Shown here: positions 52,718 to 62,827 of the stretch, piece by piece | Layout of the letters: every line of letters begins with the position of its first letter | Numbering within the stretch: the stretch's first letter is position 1 | Source of the DNA: Endomychus coccineus | Lineage: Eukaryota; Arthropoda; Insecta; Coleoptera; Endomychidae | Length of the DNA stretch: 64,000 bases | Assembly: GCA_958510875.1 (NCBI GenBank) | Contig: OY294070.1 | Coordinates: forward strand, 47,207,139 to 47,271,138 | Direction of reading: 5' to 3' | Translations under genes and position numbers: made by a program | The notes under the pieces: model-generated | The model's input: the letters and a program-made list of their open reading frames with translations, nothing else | Databases searched by the model: none | Told to the model about the DNA's origin: nothing

Positions 52718-55700
52718 ATGGTTTCAATCGCGAAAATTAGTGGGGAGATCGTTAAAATTATTAATGAGGCTCAAAAAGATTTGTTAAAATCAAAATTATC
52801 CCCTCAGAAAATAACCAAGTGGATAGGGTTCTGCACTAAGTACATTAGAACCTTTTCCAAACATATAACAAAGGATGCTTTGAACTTGTCGTGTAAGAAT
52901 CAATTACAATGTAATATAGGCCATTTAAAAAGATTCAAAATTTTATTGGAGATCCGAAATAAACCCCCTACAACTAATAAGAACCGTAGTGAGCGAATTC
53001 GTTGGGAGGATGGTAAATGTGCATTTTCCCAACGAATTCGAACTGGCTTTATAACAAACATTTCTCATTTAGACCCATTAAATTTTTTATATGATGCCTT
53101 TCATCTGTTTCACCAAAATTTTACATACTTACAATTTTATTAAGGTAAACACTACTTTTTGTGGGGAATATATGCGACTTAATGCGATCGACGAGCTTAT
53201 CCAAACAGAATATAAATATTTCCACACCAAATCCGCCCCAATAGATTCTCTTACAAATTTATTGGAGTGGTTCAAGGAGCATGTTATTGATAAACTCCAA
53301 GTAAAGCTAGATGATTTTTTAGAACGAGACTCGGGGTGGAGCCTTAGGGAGGTTATCAGTTTGGGCATAAATATTAATAAACATGAAGTCATCAATTCTG
53401 GATCCTCTTATATAGTTCTACCAAAAGAGATACTTCGAAAGCAGGCTATTATTAATGTTAAAAATTATGATGAATACTGTTCTGCCTGGGCAGTAACAGC
53501 AGGACTACACCCGGCAACTAGGGATTCAGATCGTGTTTCTTCATACCCTCATTTTAGTAATGTTTTAAATTTACAAAATCTAACATTTCTCCTCCCTATA
53601 TCTCAAATTCCAACTTTCGAGAAGAATAACGATATTTCAATTCATGTGTTTGTTTTAGAATTATGTGGAGGTAATGAGCAGGGTGAGGGGGAGAAATTGA
53701 AGGTTCTCCCAGCATATTTAACCAAAAATTAATCAGATAGACATTTTAATTTACCATTAATTCAGGATAAATATTATCGGGATGTAGAACCTGCGAAATC
53801 CCCAAATTTCATTAACCCCACAGTTACATTTCACTATTGTTCAATTAAAAATTTATCGAGACTTGTAAATTCGCAAATTAGCCGGAACAACAAAACTTAT
53901 TTGTGCGATAGATGTTTAAATAATTTCAAGAGTGAGAATAAGTATAAAAATCATATTGAGGATTGTGGTAAAATGAACACGTGTAAAATTACATTCCCTC
54001 AGGATGATTATTTGAAATTTAAGAATCACTCAAACAAACTACCCATACCATTTATTATTTATTTTGACTTTGAAGCTCTCCTATTACCTATTCAGAACTG
54101 CTCTCAATCTAATGTAAGTTCATATACGAACAAAACCCAGCTACACGAGGCGTATAGTGTTGGCTATTATTTAAAATGTCAATTCAACAATTCCCTATCA
54201 CGATTTGATAGTTAAAGAGGATCAGATCCAGCCAAATGGTTGACCGATCAGCTAGATAAAATTGGAGAATTTATCGATCTAAAACTCAAATCTATTGTAC
54301 CTATGGACTTGAATGGTATTAGTTTACTTGATATTATGAAGGAAACGAAATGTCATATTTGTGAGAAATTGTTCGTAGAGGGAGATGTTCGTGTGAAGGA
54401 CCACTGTCATTTTACAGGGAAATATAGAGGATTGGCCCACCAAGATTGCAACCTAAATTATAAATATCGATTCGTGGTACCTGTTGTGGCTCATAACCTC
54501 AGCGGGTACGATATGTTTTTGCTGATTCGAGATATTGCCAAAACGTCCAAGCAGAATATTCAAGTACTCCCCATCAATAAAGAGAAGTATATGAGTTTCA
54601 CTAGAAGCACCAAAAATTCCTTGGTTAAATTCCGTTTCATAGATTCATATAGGTTTTTAGATTCAAGTTTAGATAAATTAGTTTCTTATTTGAATGTGAG
54701 TGACTTGAGTATTTTGAAAAGCGAGTTTGCGCACTTATCCGATGAAAAATTTAAATTATTAACTCGTAAGGGAGTATTTCCCCATGAGCACTTAGATGAT
54801 TGGGGTAAATTAAACGAGGAAAATCTTCCTCCAATAGAAAAATTTTTTAATAAATTACGCGACGAATCGATAAGTGAGGATGATTATAACCATGCTCAAA
54901 CAATTTGGAACAGTTTTAATTGTAGAAATTTAGGTGATTATTCGGATTTATATTTGAAAACAGATGTTTTATTATTGGCAGATGTATTTGAGAATTTCCG
55001 CAGCAAATGTATAGATCTTTTTGCTTTAGATCCGGCCCACTATTTCACGGTTCCCTCCTTCACGTGGGACTGTATGTTGAAATATACAAATGTGTCTTTA
55101 CAATATTTGAAAGACATCGATATGGTCTTATTTGTGGAGAAGGGAATTCGTGGAGGTGTAAGCCAATGCAGTAATCGATTTGCAAAAGCCAACAATAAAT
55201 ACATGAATAATCACAACCCCGAAAAAGAGACAAGTTATCTCATGTATTTCGATGTATGCAATCTATATGGGTGGGCTATGATTCAATATTTACCCTATGA
55301 TGGGTTCGAGTGGGTTGAAAACCTCGATGATGTAGACGTCAGAAACGTCTCAGACGAAAGTCCAATTGGTTACATATTGGAAGTCGATTCAGAATACCCA
55401 CCTGAACGACATGATCTACACAAAGATCTCCCTCTTTGTCCGACACATACAGCACCACCCAACAGCAAATTACCTAAATTATTAACAACTCTCCACAATA
55501 AAACTAAATACATCATTCACTATCGAAATTTAAAACAATGTTTGGCGTTGGGGCTGGTGTTGAAAAAAGTCCACAGGATTTTGAAATTTAAGCAAGCCCC
55601 ATGGCTTAAAGCCTACATAGATCTTAACACTAGATTGAGGGCAGCTTCTAAGAATGCGTTTGAGATAGCTCTCTTCAAGTTGCTGATCAACGCAATTTTT

Positions 55701-56416
55701 GGTAAATCTATGGAGAATGTACGAAAGCATAGACTAGTTTAATTAGTTAATAAATGGTATGGACCCTATGGGGTCGCTATTATATTTCCCAACCCAATTT
55801 TAATAGCAGCAAGATATTTGAGGAGAATTTGGTAGCTATAGAACAGAATAAATTAGAAGTCTTATTCAACAAACCCATTTATGTGGGGATGTCCATTTTG
55901 GACATTTCCAAAACCTGCGTTTACAATTTTCATTATGGCTTCATGTTAAAATTATATAAAGACCCAGGATTGATGCGATTATGTTACACTGATACTGACA
56001 GTTTGATTTACCACATTATAACGAACGATGACATTTATGAGACAATTATAAATAGAAATATTGAAAAATTTGACACTAGTGATTATGCCCTAGACAACCT
56101 CTTTAAGATTCCCCTGGTTAATAAGAAGGTAGTAAGCTTAATGAAAGACGAGAATAAAGGCCTCCTTATGGATAAGTTCGTCGGTTTGCGGGCAAAAATG
56201 TACAGCTTCACTGTTCAAAATCAAAATCGCGATGATGACGTCACAAAGAAAGCCAAAGGGGTGCGTGAGTATGTCTTACGGAATACGATAACATTCGAGG
56301 ACTATGTTAGATGTTTGGAAGAGAACATCGAAATGTATCGCGTGCAGAGATCCATCCGCTCTTTCGACTTGAAGCTTTATACCATAGAGCAACAAAATCT
56401 GTTTGAGCCCCTTTGA
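52718..56416 (+). pseudogene. Polinton-2 family B DNA polymerase, broken
   Basis: Starts at the ATG at 52718. There is a frameshift near 53135, in-frame TAA codons at 53730, 54213 and 55740, and another frameshift near 55770. Conserved blocks: a Cys/His cluster 'CDRCLNNF...HIEDC', exo I 'FIIYFDFEALL', '[17 protein letters not shown]', exo II 'AHNLSGYDMF', motif A 'YFDVCNLYG', motif B 'KLLINAIFGKSMENVRK', motif C 'CYTDTDSL' and the C-terminal 'FVGLRAKMYSF'. The catalytic residues remain but five breaks make it inactive. The TAA at 54213 lies where Polinton-1 has Tyr. Confidence 0.93.
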
Positions 56417-56575
56417 TAATAAAAGGGTAATATTGGGGGACAAAACAAGCACCCTACCTTATGGCCATTATTCTTTAGGTTAGAATTAAGATTATTTGTT
56501 CAAATTATAGGTTAAGATATTTTGTTTCGAATTATTATATGTATTTTTCTTTTTAATCAATGTTTTTTTTATATG

Positions 56576-56676
<101 letters not shown>

Positions 56677-56703
56677 TCTTCTTAGGTTCTCGCGGACGTA
56701 ATG

Positions 56704-56883
56704 TGTAGAACTGGATTCTCGGGTATTGATCCGCGTTGTGTGGTTTCGGTCCTCAATGTGACCAATTTCACGACGTTTCGGCAAAGTCGCATCTGCCATC
56801 TTCAGGTGATTCGACCGTAGAGTCTGGAAAATCTAGGCGAACTAGACACAACGCGGATCAATACCCGAGAATCCAGTTCTACA
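56704..56883. mobile_element. 180-bp MITE with 38-bp perfect terminal inverted repeats
   Basis: TGTAGAACTGGATTCTCGGG... at 56704-56741 is the exact reverse complement of 56846-56883. TA repeats lie on both sides, so the element may have landed in TA-rich DNA. The interior CATCTTCAGG...GTTTCGGC is reminiscent of sequences in Penelope-like and other arthropod repeats. It has no coding capacity. Confidence 0.8.
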
Positions 56884-56914
<31 letters not shown>

Positions 56915-57008
56915 TGTTTTTTTTTTCCCAATATTTTTTTTTCAATAAATATTTTATGTGGAAGTTTGGATGTTTTAATAAAAACCCAAAATAATAGCAT
57001 CAATTCTT

Positions 57009-57704
57009 TCATTGTTCTAAATAATACAGAACTTTATTCTTATAGAAAAATAACATTTCTCTAAGTGTATTGCTTAATAAACAGTCGAACGAAATACCGA
57101 TGAAACAATACAAGAGGGCCATTTCATCAGGCTGCTGCTGCTGCTGTGGGTCTCTCATACTTTTAATCATATCAATAACATTATGATAGTATGTGGAAAA
57201 TTCAAAATGTTCGAGAAAAGACACTCGATGCAATAGCACTTCATCGTTGATTCGAATAATTTCCCGAACATCTTCCTCGCACAACCACACATGGATATTA
57301 TGCTTTGTAAATTGAAGTAATTTAACATTATTGAAGTACACAAGTTGGACTATTTGGCAGTATTCATCAGATAATATGGGTGCAGCATCGAAATCTGATT
57401 GTAAACTTGCGAAGAACTCGATGATCTTCACTCGAAGAATATCGATTAAATCGATCCATTCTAGCAGGCTAAAGCTGAGTTTGCAATTTTGAACGTATTG
57501 AACGAGTGAGATTGTAGGTGAGAAGGTCCGTACAGGACTCAATCCACATTTGATTTCATAACTTGCCCCCACCAACGGGTACATTGTATTCATCAATAGG
57601 AATGGTTCATCTTTTGCCTTCATCTCGAACTCTTCTAAAATATGATCCAACTCAGAACAGTTGCTGCTGCTGCTATCTTCACCAACACTAGCCTGAGACA
57701 ACAT
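57009..57704 (-). CDS. Hypothetical helical Polinton-2 protein, 231 aa
   Basis: ATG at 57704. An acidic Ser-rich N-terminus, then mainly amphipathic helices ('LLEWIDLIDILRVKIIEFFASL', 'LREMLFFYKNKVLYYLEQ') and a poly-Gln run from CTG repeats. No motif recognised and no counterpart in Polinton-1. It is transcribed in the same direction as the nucleotidyltransferase-like gene and the frame is intact. Confidence 0.55.
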   Translation of the reverse strand: MLSQASVGEDSSSSNCSELDHILEEFEMKAKDEPFLLMNTMYPLVGASYEIKCGLSPVRTFSPTISLVQYVQNCKLSFSLLEWIDLIDILRVKIIEFFASLQSDFDAAPILSDEYCQIVQLVYFNNVKLLQFTKHNIHVWLCEEDVREIIRINDEVLLHRVSFLEHFEFSTYYHNVIDMIKSMRDPQQQQQPDEMALLYCFIGISFDCLLSNTLREMLFFYKNKVLYYLEQ

Positions 57705-57787
57705 CTTATTAAAACTGTTCTAGATTGTTCGATTCACCAGAACCTAACCCCCGTTCACAAAATATTTACTTGCACATGCGCAGGTCA

Positions 57788-58396
57788 TTAGCACCATATT
57801 TCTTTGATTTGATTGGAAGTTTGGATGAGAACATCGAAGCATAAAACTTGAAGTGTGGGGGGAGGAGAAAATTTGTGGTGTTGGTTGCGTAGTCCATCGA
57901 CTATGTATGAGTCAAAGAAGAAAGTTTTATTAGAAGTTCCTCTACGAATCCCTCGTAGATCCATTATTTCACAGCGGTAAGGCAGAAGCGCGATCCGATA
58001 AAAATCGACATCAATTTCATGTAGCACTTTGAAACAATCAAGTATATAGGATCTCGGTTTTGGGGTTATACCAGGAATTTGATGTAATATAAATTTCTTC
58101 CATCTATTTTCGTATATAAAGTAGCCTTCAACATTCATATCAATTATCTCCCAATCGTTTTCGGGTGGGTTGAAATCTCCTCCAAAATAGAAAATATCCA
58201 CATAACCGCATTCCTTCACAGCCCCAATAACGAACGTTGCAAATTCTCCTGCGATTATCCAATTTTTAGATGGTAATTGTAATTCTTCAAGGGTTTCCAT
58301 CAAATTTGGAGGACATACTACACTTATAAATTGTTTTGCATCGTACACGGTGGTAAGTACATTATGAACAAAACTGTTGTATAATTGCAAAGACAT
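57788..58396 (-). CDS. Nucleotidyltransferase-like Polinton protein
   Basis: 202 aa from the ATG at 58396, chosen because it aligns with the Polinton-1 start; the longer frame has only a GTG. Close homologue of 14631-15284 over its length: 'LQLYNSFVHNVLTTVYDA', 'LPSKNWIIAGEFATFVIGA', 'YVDIFYFGGDF', 'IIDMNVEGYFIYE', 'KPRSYILDCFKVL', 'VDFYRIALLPYRCEIMDL'. The GEF...VDIF arrangement resembles the polymerase-beta nucleotidyltransferase core with a degraded DxD. The frame is intact, in contrast to the polymerase. Confidence 0.6.
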   Translation of the reverse strand: MSLQLYNSFVHNVLTTVYDAKQFISVVCPPNLMETLEELQLPSKNWIIAGEFATFVIGAVKECGYVDIFYFGGDFNPPENDWEIIDMNVEGYFIYENRWKKFILHQIPGITPKPRSYILDCFKVLHEIDVDFYRIALLPYRCEIMDLRGIRRGTSNKTFFFDSYIVDGLRNQHHKFSPPPTLQVLCFDVLIQTSNQIKEIWC

Positions 58397-58487
58397 TTTC
58401 ACGCAGACTGATTCGATTATTTGACTTCCACTGGGTTGAACCACCAGTCAAATATCCTATTAGGAAGACATGCGCAGCAGCAGTACA

Positions 58488-59411
58488 TTATACAACATCA
58501 GAATTTTCAATCCAACTTTTCTCTTTTATACCGTACCATTTTACATACATTTTATCACCCTTTTTTCGAAGCACCTTCTCGATCAAATAAACATCTGGCT
58601 GTTTGGTTTTCTGTAATTCTTCCTCGTAGAAACAGCCGCTGATTGGTGCGTTGGTCATATCTTCTAGTAGATATGTGACCGGGTTGGTAATTTTAACTTT
58701 GATGATTTTAAATAATTCCGCACTCCAATTGGGTGTAAATCCCTTCTCAAAAATATGTTTAGCTTTACTTATTCGCACAATATCCCCTACGTGGTATTTG
58801 TGAGGCAGGGTCAACTTAATGTGCGAGTAAGATTGCTTCAATATGCGACTTTCATTCTGTTTCGTAACCTTAAACGGAGCCATTTTTATAGTCCTATGTT
58901 TACGATGATTATATTTTTCGGTGACTTCAGGGAGTGTATCCACCCATTTGTATTTCCCACTCAGACTGAATTGCTTGTAGATCGCTTCTTTCAACGTTCG
59001 AATGACGCGTTCTGCAATGGCTGCTTTCTTCACAGAATACGTATTATAATGGTTGATTTTATGTTTTTTCATTAGCTCGTCAAAGTGTCTGTTGAAGAAT
59101 TCTTTTCCCTGATCGCTTTGCAGGTTCCTAGGCGTACGATGTGACCCTTCTAGCAATATAGAACTGACCGCTTTCCGAACCTCTTCGGCTGATTTCGTTT
59201 TCAGCGGACGTGTCCATAGAAATTTCGAGAAGCAATCGATCACCATCAAAATGTATTTAAATCCACGATTTTCGCGCGCATAATTACCCATCTCGGCAAG
59301 ATCCATTTGCCACAAGTCATCCAACCCTTTTATGATTGTTCTGCGTCGTTTAAAATTCTTTCGAACAGGCTTATGAAGCTCATCAACCACCTGCGCTTTA
59401 TCATTAATCAT
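58488..59411 (-). CDS. Retrovirus-like integrase with chromodomain-like end
   Basis: 307 aa from the ATG at 59411, overlapping the fibre-like gene stop by ATGA. DDE residues: Asp in 'WQMDLAEMGNY', Asp in 'LQSDQGKEFFN', Glu in 'AAIAERVIRTLKEAI'. The C-terminus 'VYLIEKVLRKKGDKMYVKWYGI' is chromodomain-like. About half the residues match the Polinton-1 integrase. The frame is intact. Confidence 0.9.
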   Translation of the reverse strand: MINDKAQVVDELHKPVRKNFKRRRTIIKGLDDLWQMDLAEMGNYARENRGFKYILMVIDCFSKFLWTRPLKTKSAEEVRKAVSSILLEGSHRTPRNLQSDQGKEFFNRHFDELMKKHKINHYNTYSVKKAAIAERVIRTLKEAIYKQFSLSGKYKWVDTLPEVTEKYNHRKHRTIKMAPFKVTKQNESRILKQSYSHIKLTLPHKYHVGDIVRISKAKHIFEKGFTPNWSAELFKIIKVKITNPVTYLLEDMTNAPISGCFYEEELQKTKQPDVYLIEKVLRKKGDKMYVKWYGIKEKSWIENSDVV

Positions 59412-60349
59412 TTTTTGAGGTCGATCGGTGTTGTCGGAGCTAATAACTTTTGTGGTGGTGGTGAGGTGGTAGGAGCTCTTTTATAAGGATGATGTGATGA
59501 GACGGCTTCACTTTTTGCTTTTTTTGATATCTTCAGCGTAGCACCCGGAGTCAAACTGATGATGACATCAATCGCTTGTTCTATTTGCAACACTTTGCTT
59601 TCGATGGTCTGTATACGTGTGGTCATGGGCTGATCATTAGTACTGCGCGTTTTATAGTTTAATTCTATAGTTATCAGTTTACTATTGATGGTCTGTATAC
59701 TATCGAATAGGTCGTTATATTTCGAACTGTTTTCTTGATCGTTACTAACAAGTGTTTCATAGTCTTCACGTATTTTCTTCAATAATTTTTCAAGATTTGC
59801 CTCATTTGCTTTATTAGTTTTGAACGATGCTATCATACCATCTACAAGTTTTTCAATTTTAATTCTATTTTGTGTTGTAGAAGCAATCAGAGAGTCTTTG
59901 AATTTTTTATTTTCGATGTGAAGGTACCCACCCTCATTATGTATACTCTGTTTTATAGCTGTAGAGTTGACATCACTTTGATTTTTGTATGACTGTATTT
60001 CGGTATAAAGGATCTTCAAATCTTCGCGAAGTGCATCTATTAATCGTGTTAAACTTGGAATTGAGGAATTCATGATGTTATTGACGTTTATATGAATGGC
60101 TGCATACTTTACCAGAACTTCACTTAAATTTGCATTCACTCTAGTGATAGTGTTATCTACATATGCTTTGTTTGCAACATCATTATCCGAGATAGGTATT
60201 TTCACATTACAAATTTTCAAATTTTCCATATCCACATCCCCTTCGGGCGTATGCCTTAAAATGTTCATAAACATCGATCTGCGTTTGAAAACGTCGACGA
60301 TGCTATCACCCGACAATGCTGATCGCCTACCGAACTTATCAAGACTCAT
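59408..60349 (-). CDS. Fibre-like coiled-coil protein
   Basis: 313 aa from the ATG at 60349. Residues 32-70 read 'EGDVDMENLKICNVKIPISD' followed by 'NDVANKAYVDNTI', the head-fibre/tail-fibre type repeat 'l+n+k.P....DavnK.YVd' seen in trimeric viral fibres. The remaining ~200 residues are coiled coil, and the tail is basic and Pro-rich (RAPTTSPPPQKLLAPTTPID). It could be the vertex spike for cell attachment, an inference. No homologue is seen in Polinton-1. Overlaps the integrase start. Confidence 0.6.
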   Translation of the reverse strand: MSLDKFGRRSALSGDSIVDVFKRRSMFMNILRHTPEGDVDMENLKICNVKIPISDNDVANKAYVDNTITRVNANLSEVLVKYAAIHINVNNIMNSSIPSLTRLIDALREDLKILYTEIQSYKNQSDVNSTAIKQSIHNEGGYLHIENKKFKDSLIASTTQNRIKIEKLVDGMIASFKTNKANEANLEKLLKKIREDYETLVSNDQENSSKYNDLFDSIQTINSKLITIELNYKTRSTNDQPMTTRIQTIESKVLQIEQAIDVIISLTPGATLKISKKAKSEAVSSHHPYKRAPTTSPPPQKLLAPTTPIDLKK

Positions 60350-60382
60350 TATATAAATGGTGTTGGGTTGAAGTATCCAGTA

Positions 60383-61267
60383 CTAATATATGATGTTTGC
60401 CTCTCTTAGTTCATTTATTATAGCAACAATTTCATTATCGTGTGAAGTATTTCCAGCTTGTTGTGATGCCATCAGTAGTTTTAGTCGGTCCACCAGCTCG
60501 TTTGGATCATCCCAAAAAATATATTCCATAGGCTTCTTGTTGTATGTTAAATGTAAACCGCTACCGCTTGCTGCTGCTGTCGAAGTCGTCTCCGACGACG
60601 ATACAGAGGTTGGTCGAAACATAGGTTTAATTATGGACATGTACTTTATCGCACTGGTACCCTTCAAACGACCATTAACATTTTTATGTGCATTTGTTAA
60701 CCTCAAAATTTCTTTGTATGCTACTCGATCGCTATTCGTGAATTTTGTGGGTGTTTTGTAGAATATGAGATCGTACAATCCAGGTGTTCCCTTTGCGCTA
60801 TATCCTGCAGTTTCGATATTCTCCCCGAATATTATCTTTTTAACACCTAGAATCCAACCGGCAGAGCTCGCATCATAAACAGGTCCATATACTTTATCGA
60901 TTTTCTTGTTGTTTTCCCAATGCTCTTGAACGTATTTACGAACTTGTGGAGGATAATGTGCAAGTGAAGGTTCAATCTCAGTCATAGCATCATCGAACGC
61001 GTCATCCTCCTCTCCCCCCTCCCCCTCTTCTTCTTCTTCTTCATCGTTATCTTTAGGTTCTAATTTTATTTCTTTTTTCATTAACTGCGCAGTAGGATGT
61101 TTAATTTTTTTAACGATCGCTTTCAATGGTGTGGCGATAGGTTTGAACAGTTGTTCTATTGATTCGTCTTCTTCAGATTTACCTAGCTTCAAGGCCAAAT
61201 ATTTCTTCCTTATAGACTTACTCAATTCGAAGATTTTTCGCTTACGTGCTAACTGATCGACGTCCAT
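60383..61267 (-). CDS. Conserved Polinton DDPNEL protein, intact
   Basis: 294 aa from the ATG at 61267. A basic N-terminal helix, a strongly acidic middle (EEEEEEGEGGEED), then the conserved part: 'GTPGLYDLIF', 'SDRVAYKEILRLTNAHKN', 'EYIFWDDPNELVDRL' and 'NEIVAIINELREANII'. It is the intact counterpart of 27095-28129. The family is widespread in insect Polintons, with no function I can name. Confidence 0.7.
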   Translation of the reverse strand: MDVDQLARKRKIFELSKSIRKKYLALKLGKSEEDESIEQLFKPIATPLKAIVKKIKHPTAQLMKKEIKLEPKDNDEEEEEEGEGGEEDDAFDDAMTEIEPSLAHYPPQVRKYVQEHWENNKKIDKVYGPVYDASSAGWILGVKKIIFGENIETAGYSAKGTPGLYDLIFYKTPTKFTNSDRVAYKEILRLTNAHKNVNGRLKGTSAIKYMSIIKPMFRPTSVSSSETTSTAAASGSGLHLTYNKKPMEYIFWDDPNELVDRLKLLMASQQAGNTSHDNEIVAIINELREANIIY

Positions 61268-61293
61268 CTTGTATTTGGACTAAAATTAACAAT

Positions 61294-61983
61294 TCACGTT
61301 TTTATATATACGTCGAAACCTTTGCGGTATCTACCATCGTTCAAGTCGAAATCCTTTGCAATGACCAAAGTTCCGAAATTATCCGTCCAGCACATGGCGC
61401 ACATCTTCTTGAACTGATTGAAATCGACGTCTGGCGATACGTGCTCATCAAATACATGCTTCAAATTGATCTCGTCCTGCTTAAAAAGAACGATCAAATT
61501 ACAATTGTCGCGAATCAATTGTTTTGGTATTTTCGAGTACGTTTGGCACAGATATGCCGCTTCGATATTCTTATGTCCACACATGGAATAGTATTCCCGA
61601 ATTTTTTGTTGACCCTCGCACGCGATGTCATCAAAAAGGAATATGGAATTAGCTTTAGCCTCGTTCGGGCTTATTATTTCCTCGTTGTCCTTATAGGGAA
61701 AATAGCCGACACCTTTAACTCGATCTAAAACTTCCTGCAACAGTTGATACTTGGGCTGATACAACGACTTTGAGTATACGTAGACGTTTTTGAACTTTGC
61801 TCCATTTGGATTGAATAATAGCGATAACATCACGTTCGTTTTACCACACCCACTAGGTCCACAAATTATAGCGCGAAAAGAGTCGGGTAACCATTTACCA
61901 TGTTTACCTATGTGATTAGTAGTCGCCGACCCGAGGTCTAAATTTTCGATGGGCAGTGTCTGCTCTTGTTGAACGGTCTTCAT
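61294..61983 (-). CDS. A32/FtsK-HerA-like genome-packaging ATPase
   Basis: 229 aa from the ATG at 61983. Walker A 'GPSGCGKTN', Walker B 'IFLFDDIA', then 'CQTYSKIPKQLIRDNCNLIVLFKQDE'. It is collinear with the Polinton-1 ATPase from end to end. It packages DNA into the capsid. Divergent from the PLA2 gene. The frame is intact. Confidence 0.9.
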   Translation of the reverse strand: MKTVQQEQTLPIENLDLGSATTNHIGKHGKWLPDSFRAIICGPSGCGKTNVMLSLLFNPNGAKFKNVYVYSKSLYQPKYQLLQEVLDRVKGVGYFPYKDNEEIISPNEAKANSIFLFDDIACEGQQKIREYYSMCGHKNIEAAYLCQTYSKIPKQLIRDNCNLIVLFKQDEINLKHVFDEHVSPDVDFNQFKKMCAMCWTDNFGTLVIAKDFDLNDGRYRKGFDVYIKT

Positions 61984-62055
61984 ATTGTGAGGTAGTTTGA
62001 ATCTGAAGATTGCTTTTATAAATAGAAACGTTCGGAGATCGCGAGCTCAGTATCA
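61984..62055. promoter_or_regulatory. Divergent promoter between ATPase and PLA2 genes
   Basis: 72 bp. On the plus strand TTTTATAAAT (62014-62023) is a good TATA box and CTCAGTATCAATG (62046-62058) puts an initiator-like TCAGT about 30 bp further, just before the ATG at 62056. TATCAGTATCATG before the minor capsid ATG (63699-63711) is very similar. Confidence 0.55.
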
Positions 62056-62827
62056 ATGTTGATCTATCAGGGTGAAGGTCTGTTGAATTCGCTCATAAAC
62101 AGTCTCCCGTTCGAAGTACATATTCCATCGTATCAATTCTGCGGGCCCGGTACTAAGCTACAGAAGCGTCTTGCGCGTGGCGATAAAGGTGTTAATCCGT
62201 TGGATTCGGCCTGTCGCGAACACGACATAGCTTATTCCCAGCACAAATCTCTAGAAGATCGTCATAAGGCCGATAAAATATTAGAGGACGCAGCGTGTTA
62301 AATCTAAGGACGCTAAGGCCGGCGAAAGACTAGCTAGTCTATTGGTTACTGGGGGAATGAAAGTTAAACGTAAACTAGGAATGGGTCTTAAGAAACGTGC
62401 TGGTCGTCGTGGAGGATGTTGCTTTCGGAAAGATATAGTGGGACATATTTCTAAGTCTATGGAACCGTCTGCGTCGTTGCGAAAGTCTGCTATGAATGCA
62501 TTGAAAGCTGCACGAATAGCTATTAAGCGAGTCGGAGGTAAGAAGCGTGTTAAAGTACCACGCATAATACCCCTGCCGAAATCTGGAGGATTCCTCCCGT
62601 TATTACTACCTATTTTGGGGGCGCTGGGGGCCTTAGGGTCTGTGGCGGGTGGTGCAAGTGCCATCGCTAATACAGTAGTCAATGCTAGAAACGCCAAAAA
62701 GAAGCTTGAAGAGGATCAGCGTCATCATGCAGCTATGGAATCGTTAGGTAAAGGATTATACTTGCGGAAGAATGCGAAAGGTGGATTTGGGTTGTTTTTG
62801 AAGAAACAACAAAAAAACTTCCAATAG
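62056..62827 (+). pseudogene. PLA2-GGFLPL fusion protein, one frameshift
   Basis: ATG at 62056. Residues ~31-65 are the PLA2 core: 'CGPGTKLQKRL' and 'HDIAYSQHKSL'. A frameshift near 62290 moves coding to the frame that ends at 62827, which holds a basic linker ('KVKRKLGMGLKKRAGRRGG'), then 'LPKSGGFLPLLLPIL', a Gly/Ala-rich hydrophobic stretch and 'GKGLYLRKNAKGGFGLFL'. In Polinton-1 these two parts are separate genes; here they form one gene. The 3' end carries the A_AAA_AAC slippery site for the protease. Confidence 0.8.
62812..62818 (+). promoter_or_regulatory. -1 frameshift slippery heptamer A_AAA_AAC
   Basis: The upstream frame reads CAA CAA AAA AAC TTC CAA TAG, so A-AAA-AAC is in the canonical slippage phase, two codons before the stop. 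After a -1 slip translation continues as CTT CCA in the protease frame. Same heptamer and phase as Polinton-1 (24675-24669). Confidence 0.7.

Noticed and set aside
16905..54215. Alternative genetic code with TAA as Tyr or Gln
   Set aside because: TAA ends several intact genes here (for example the major capsid and the 13453 gene), and frameshifts occur in the same polymerases, so decay is the better explanation.
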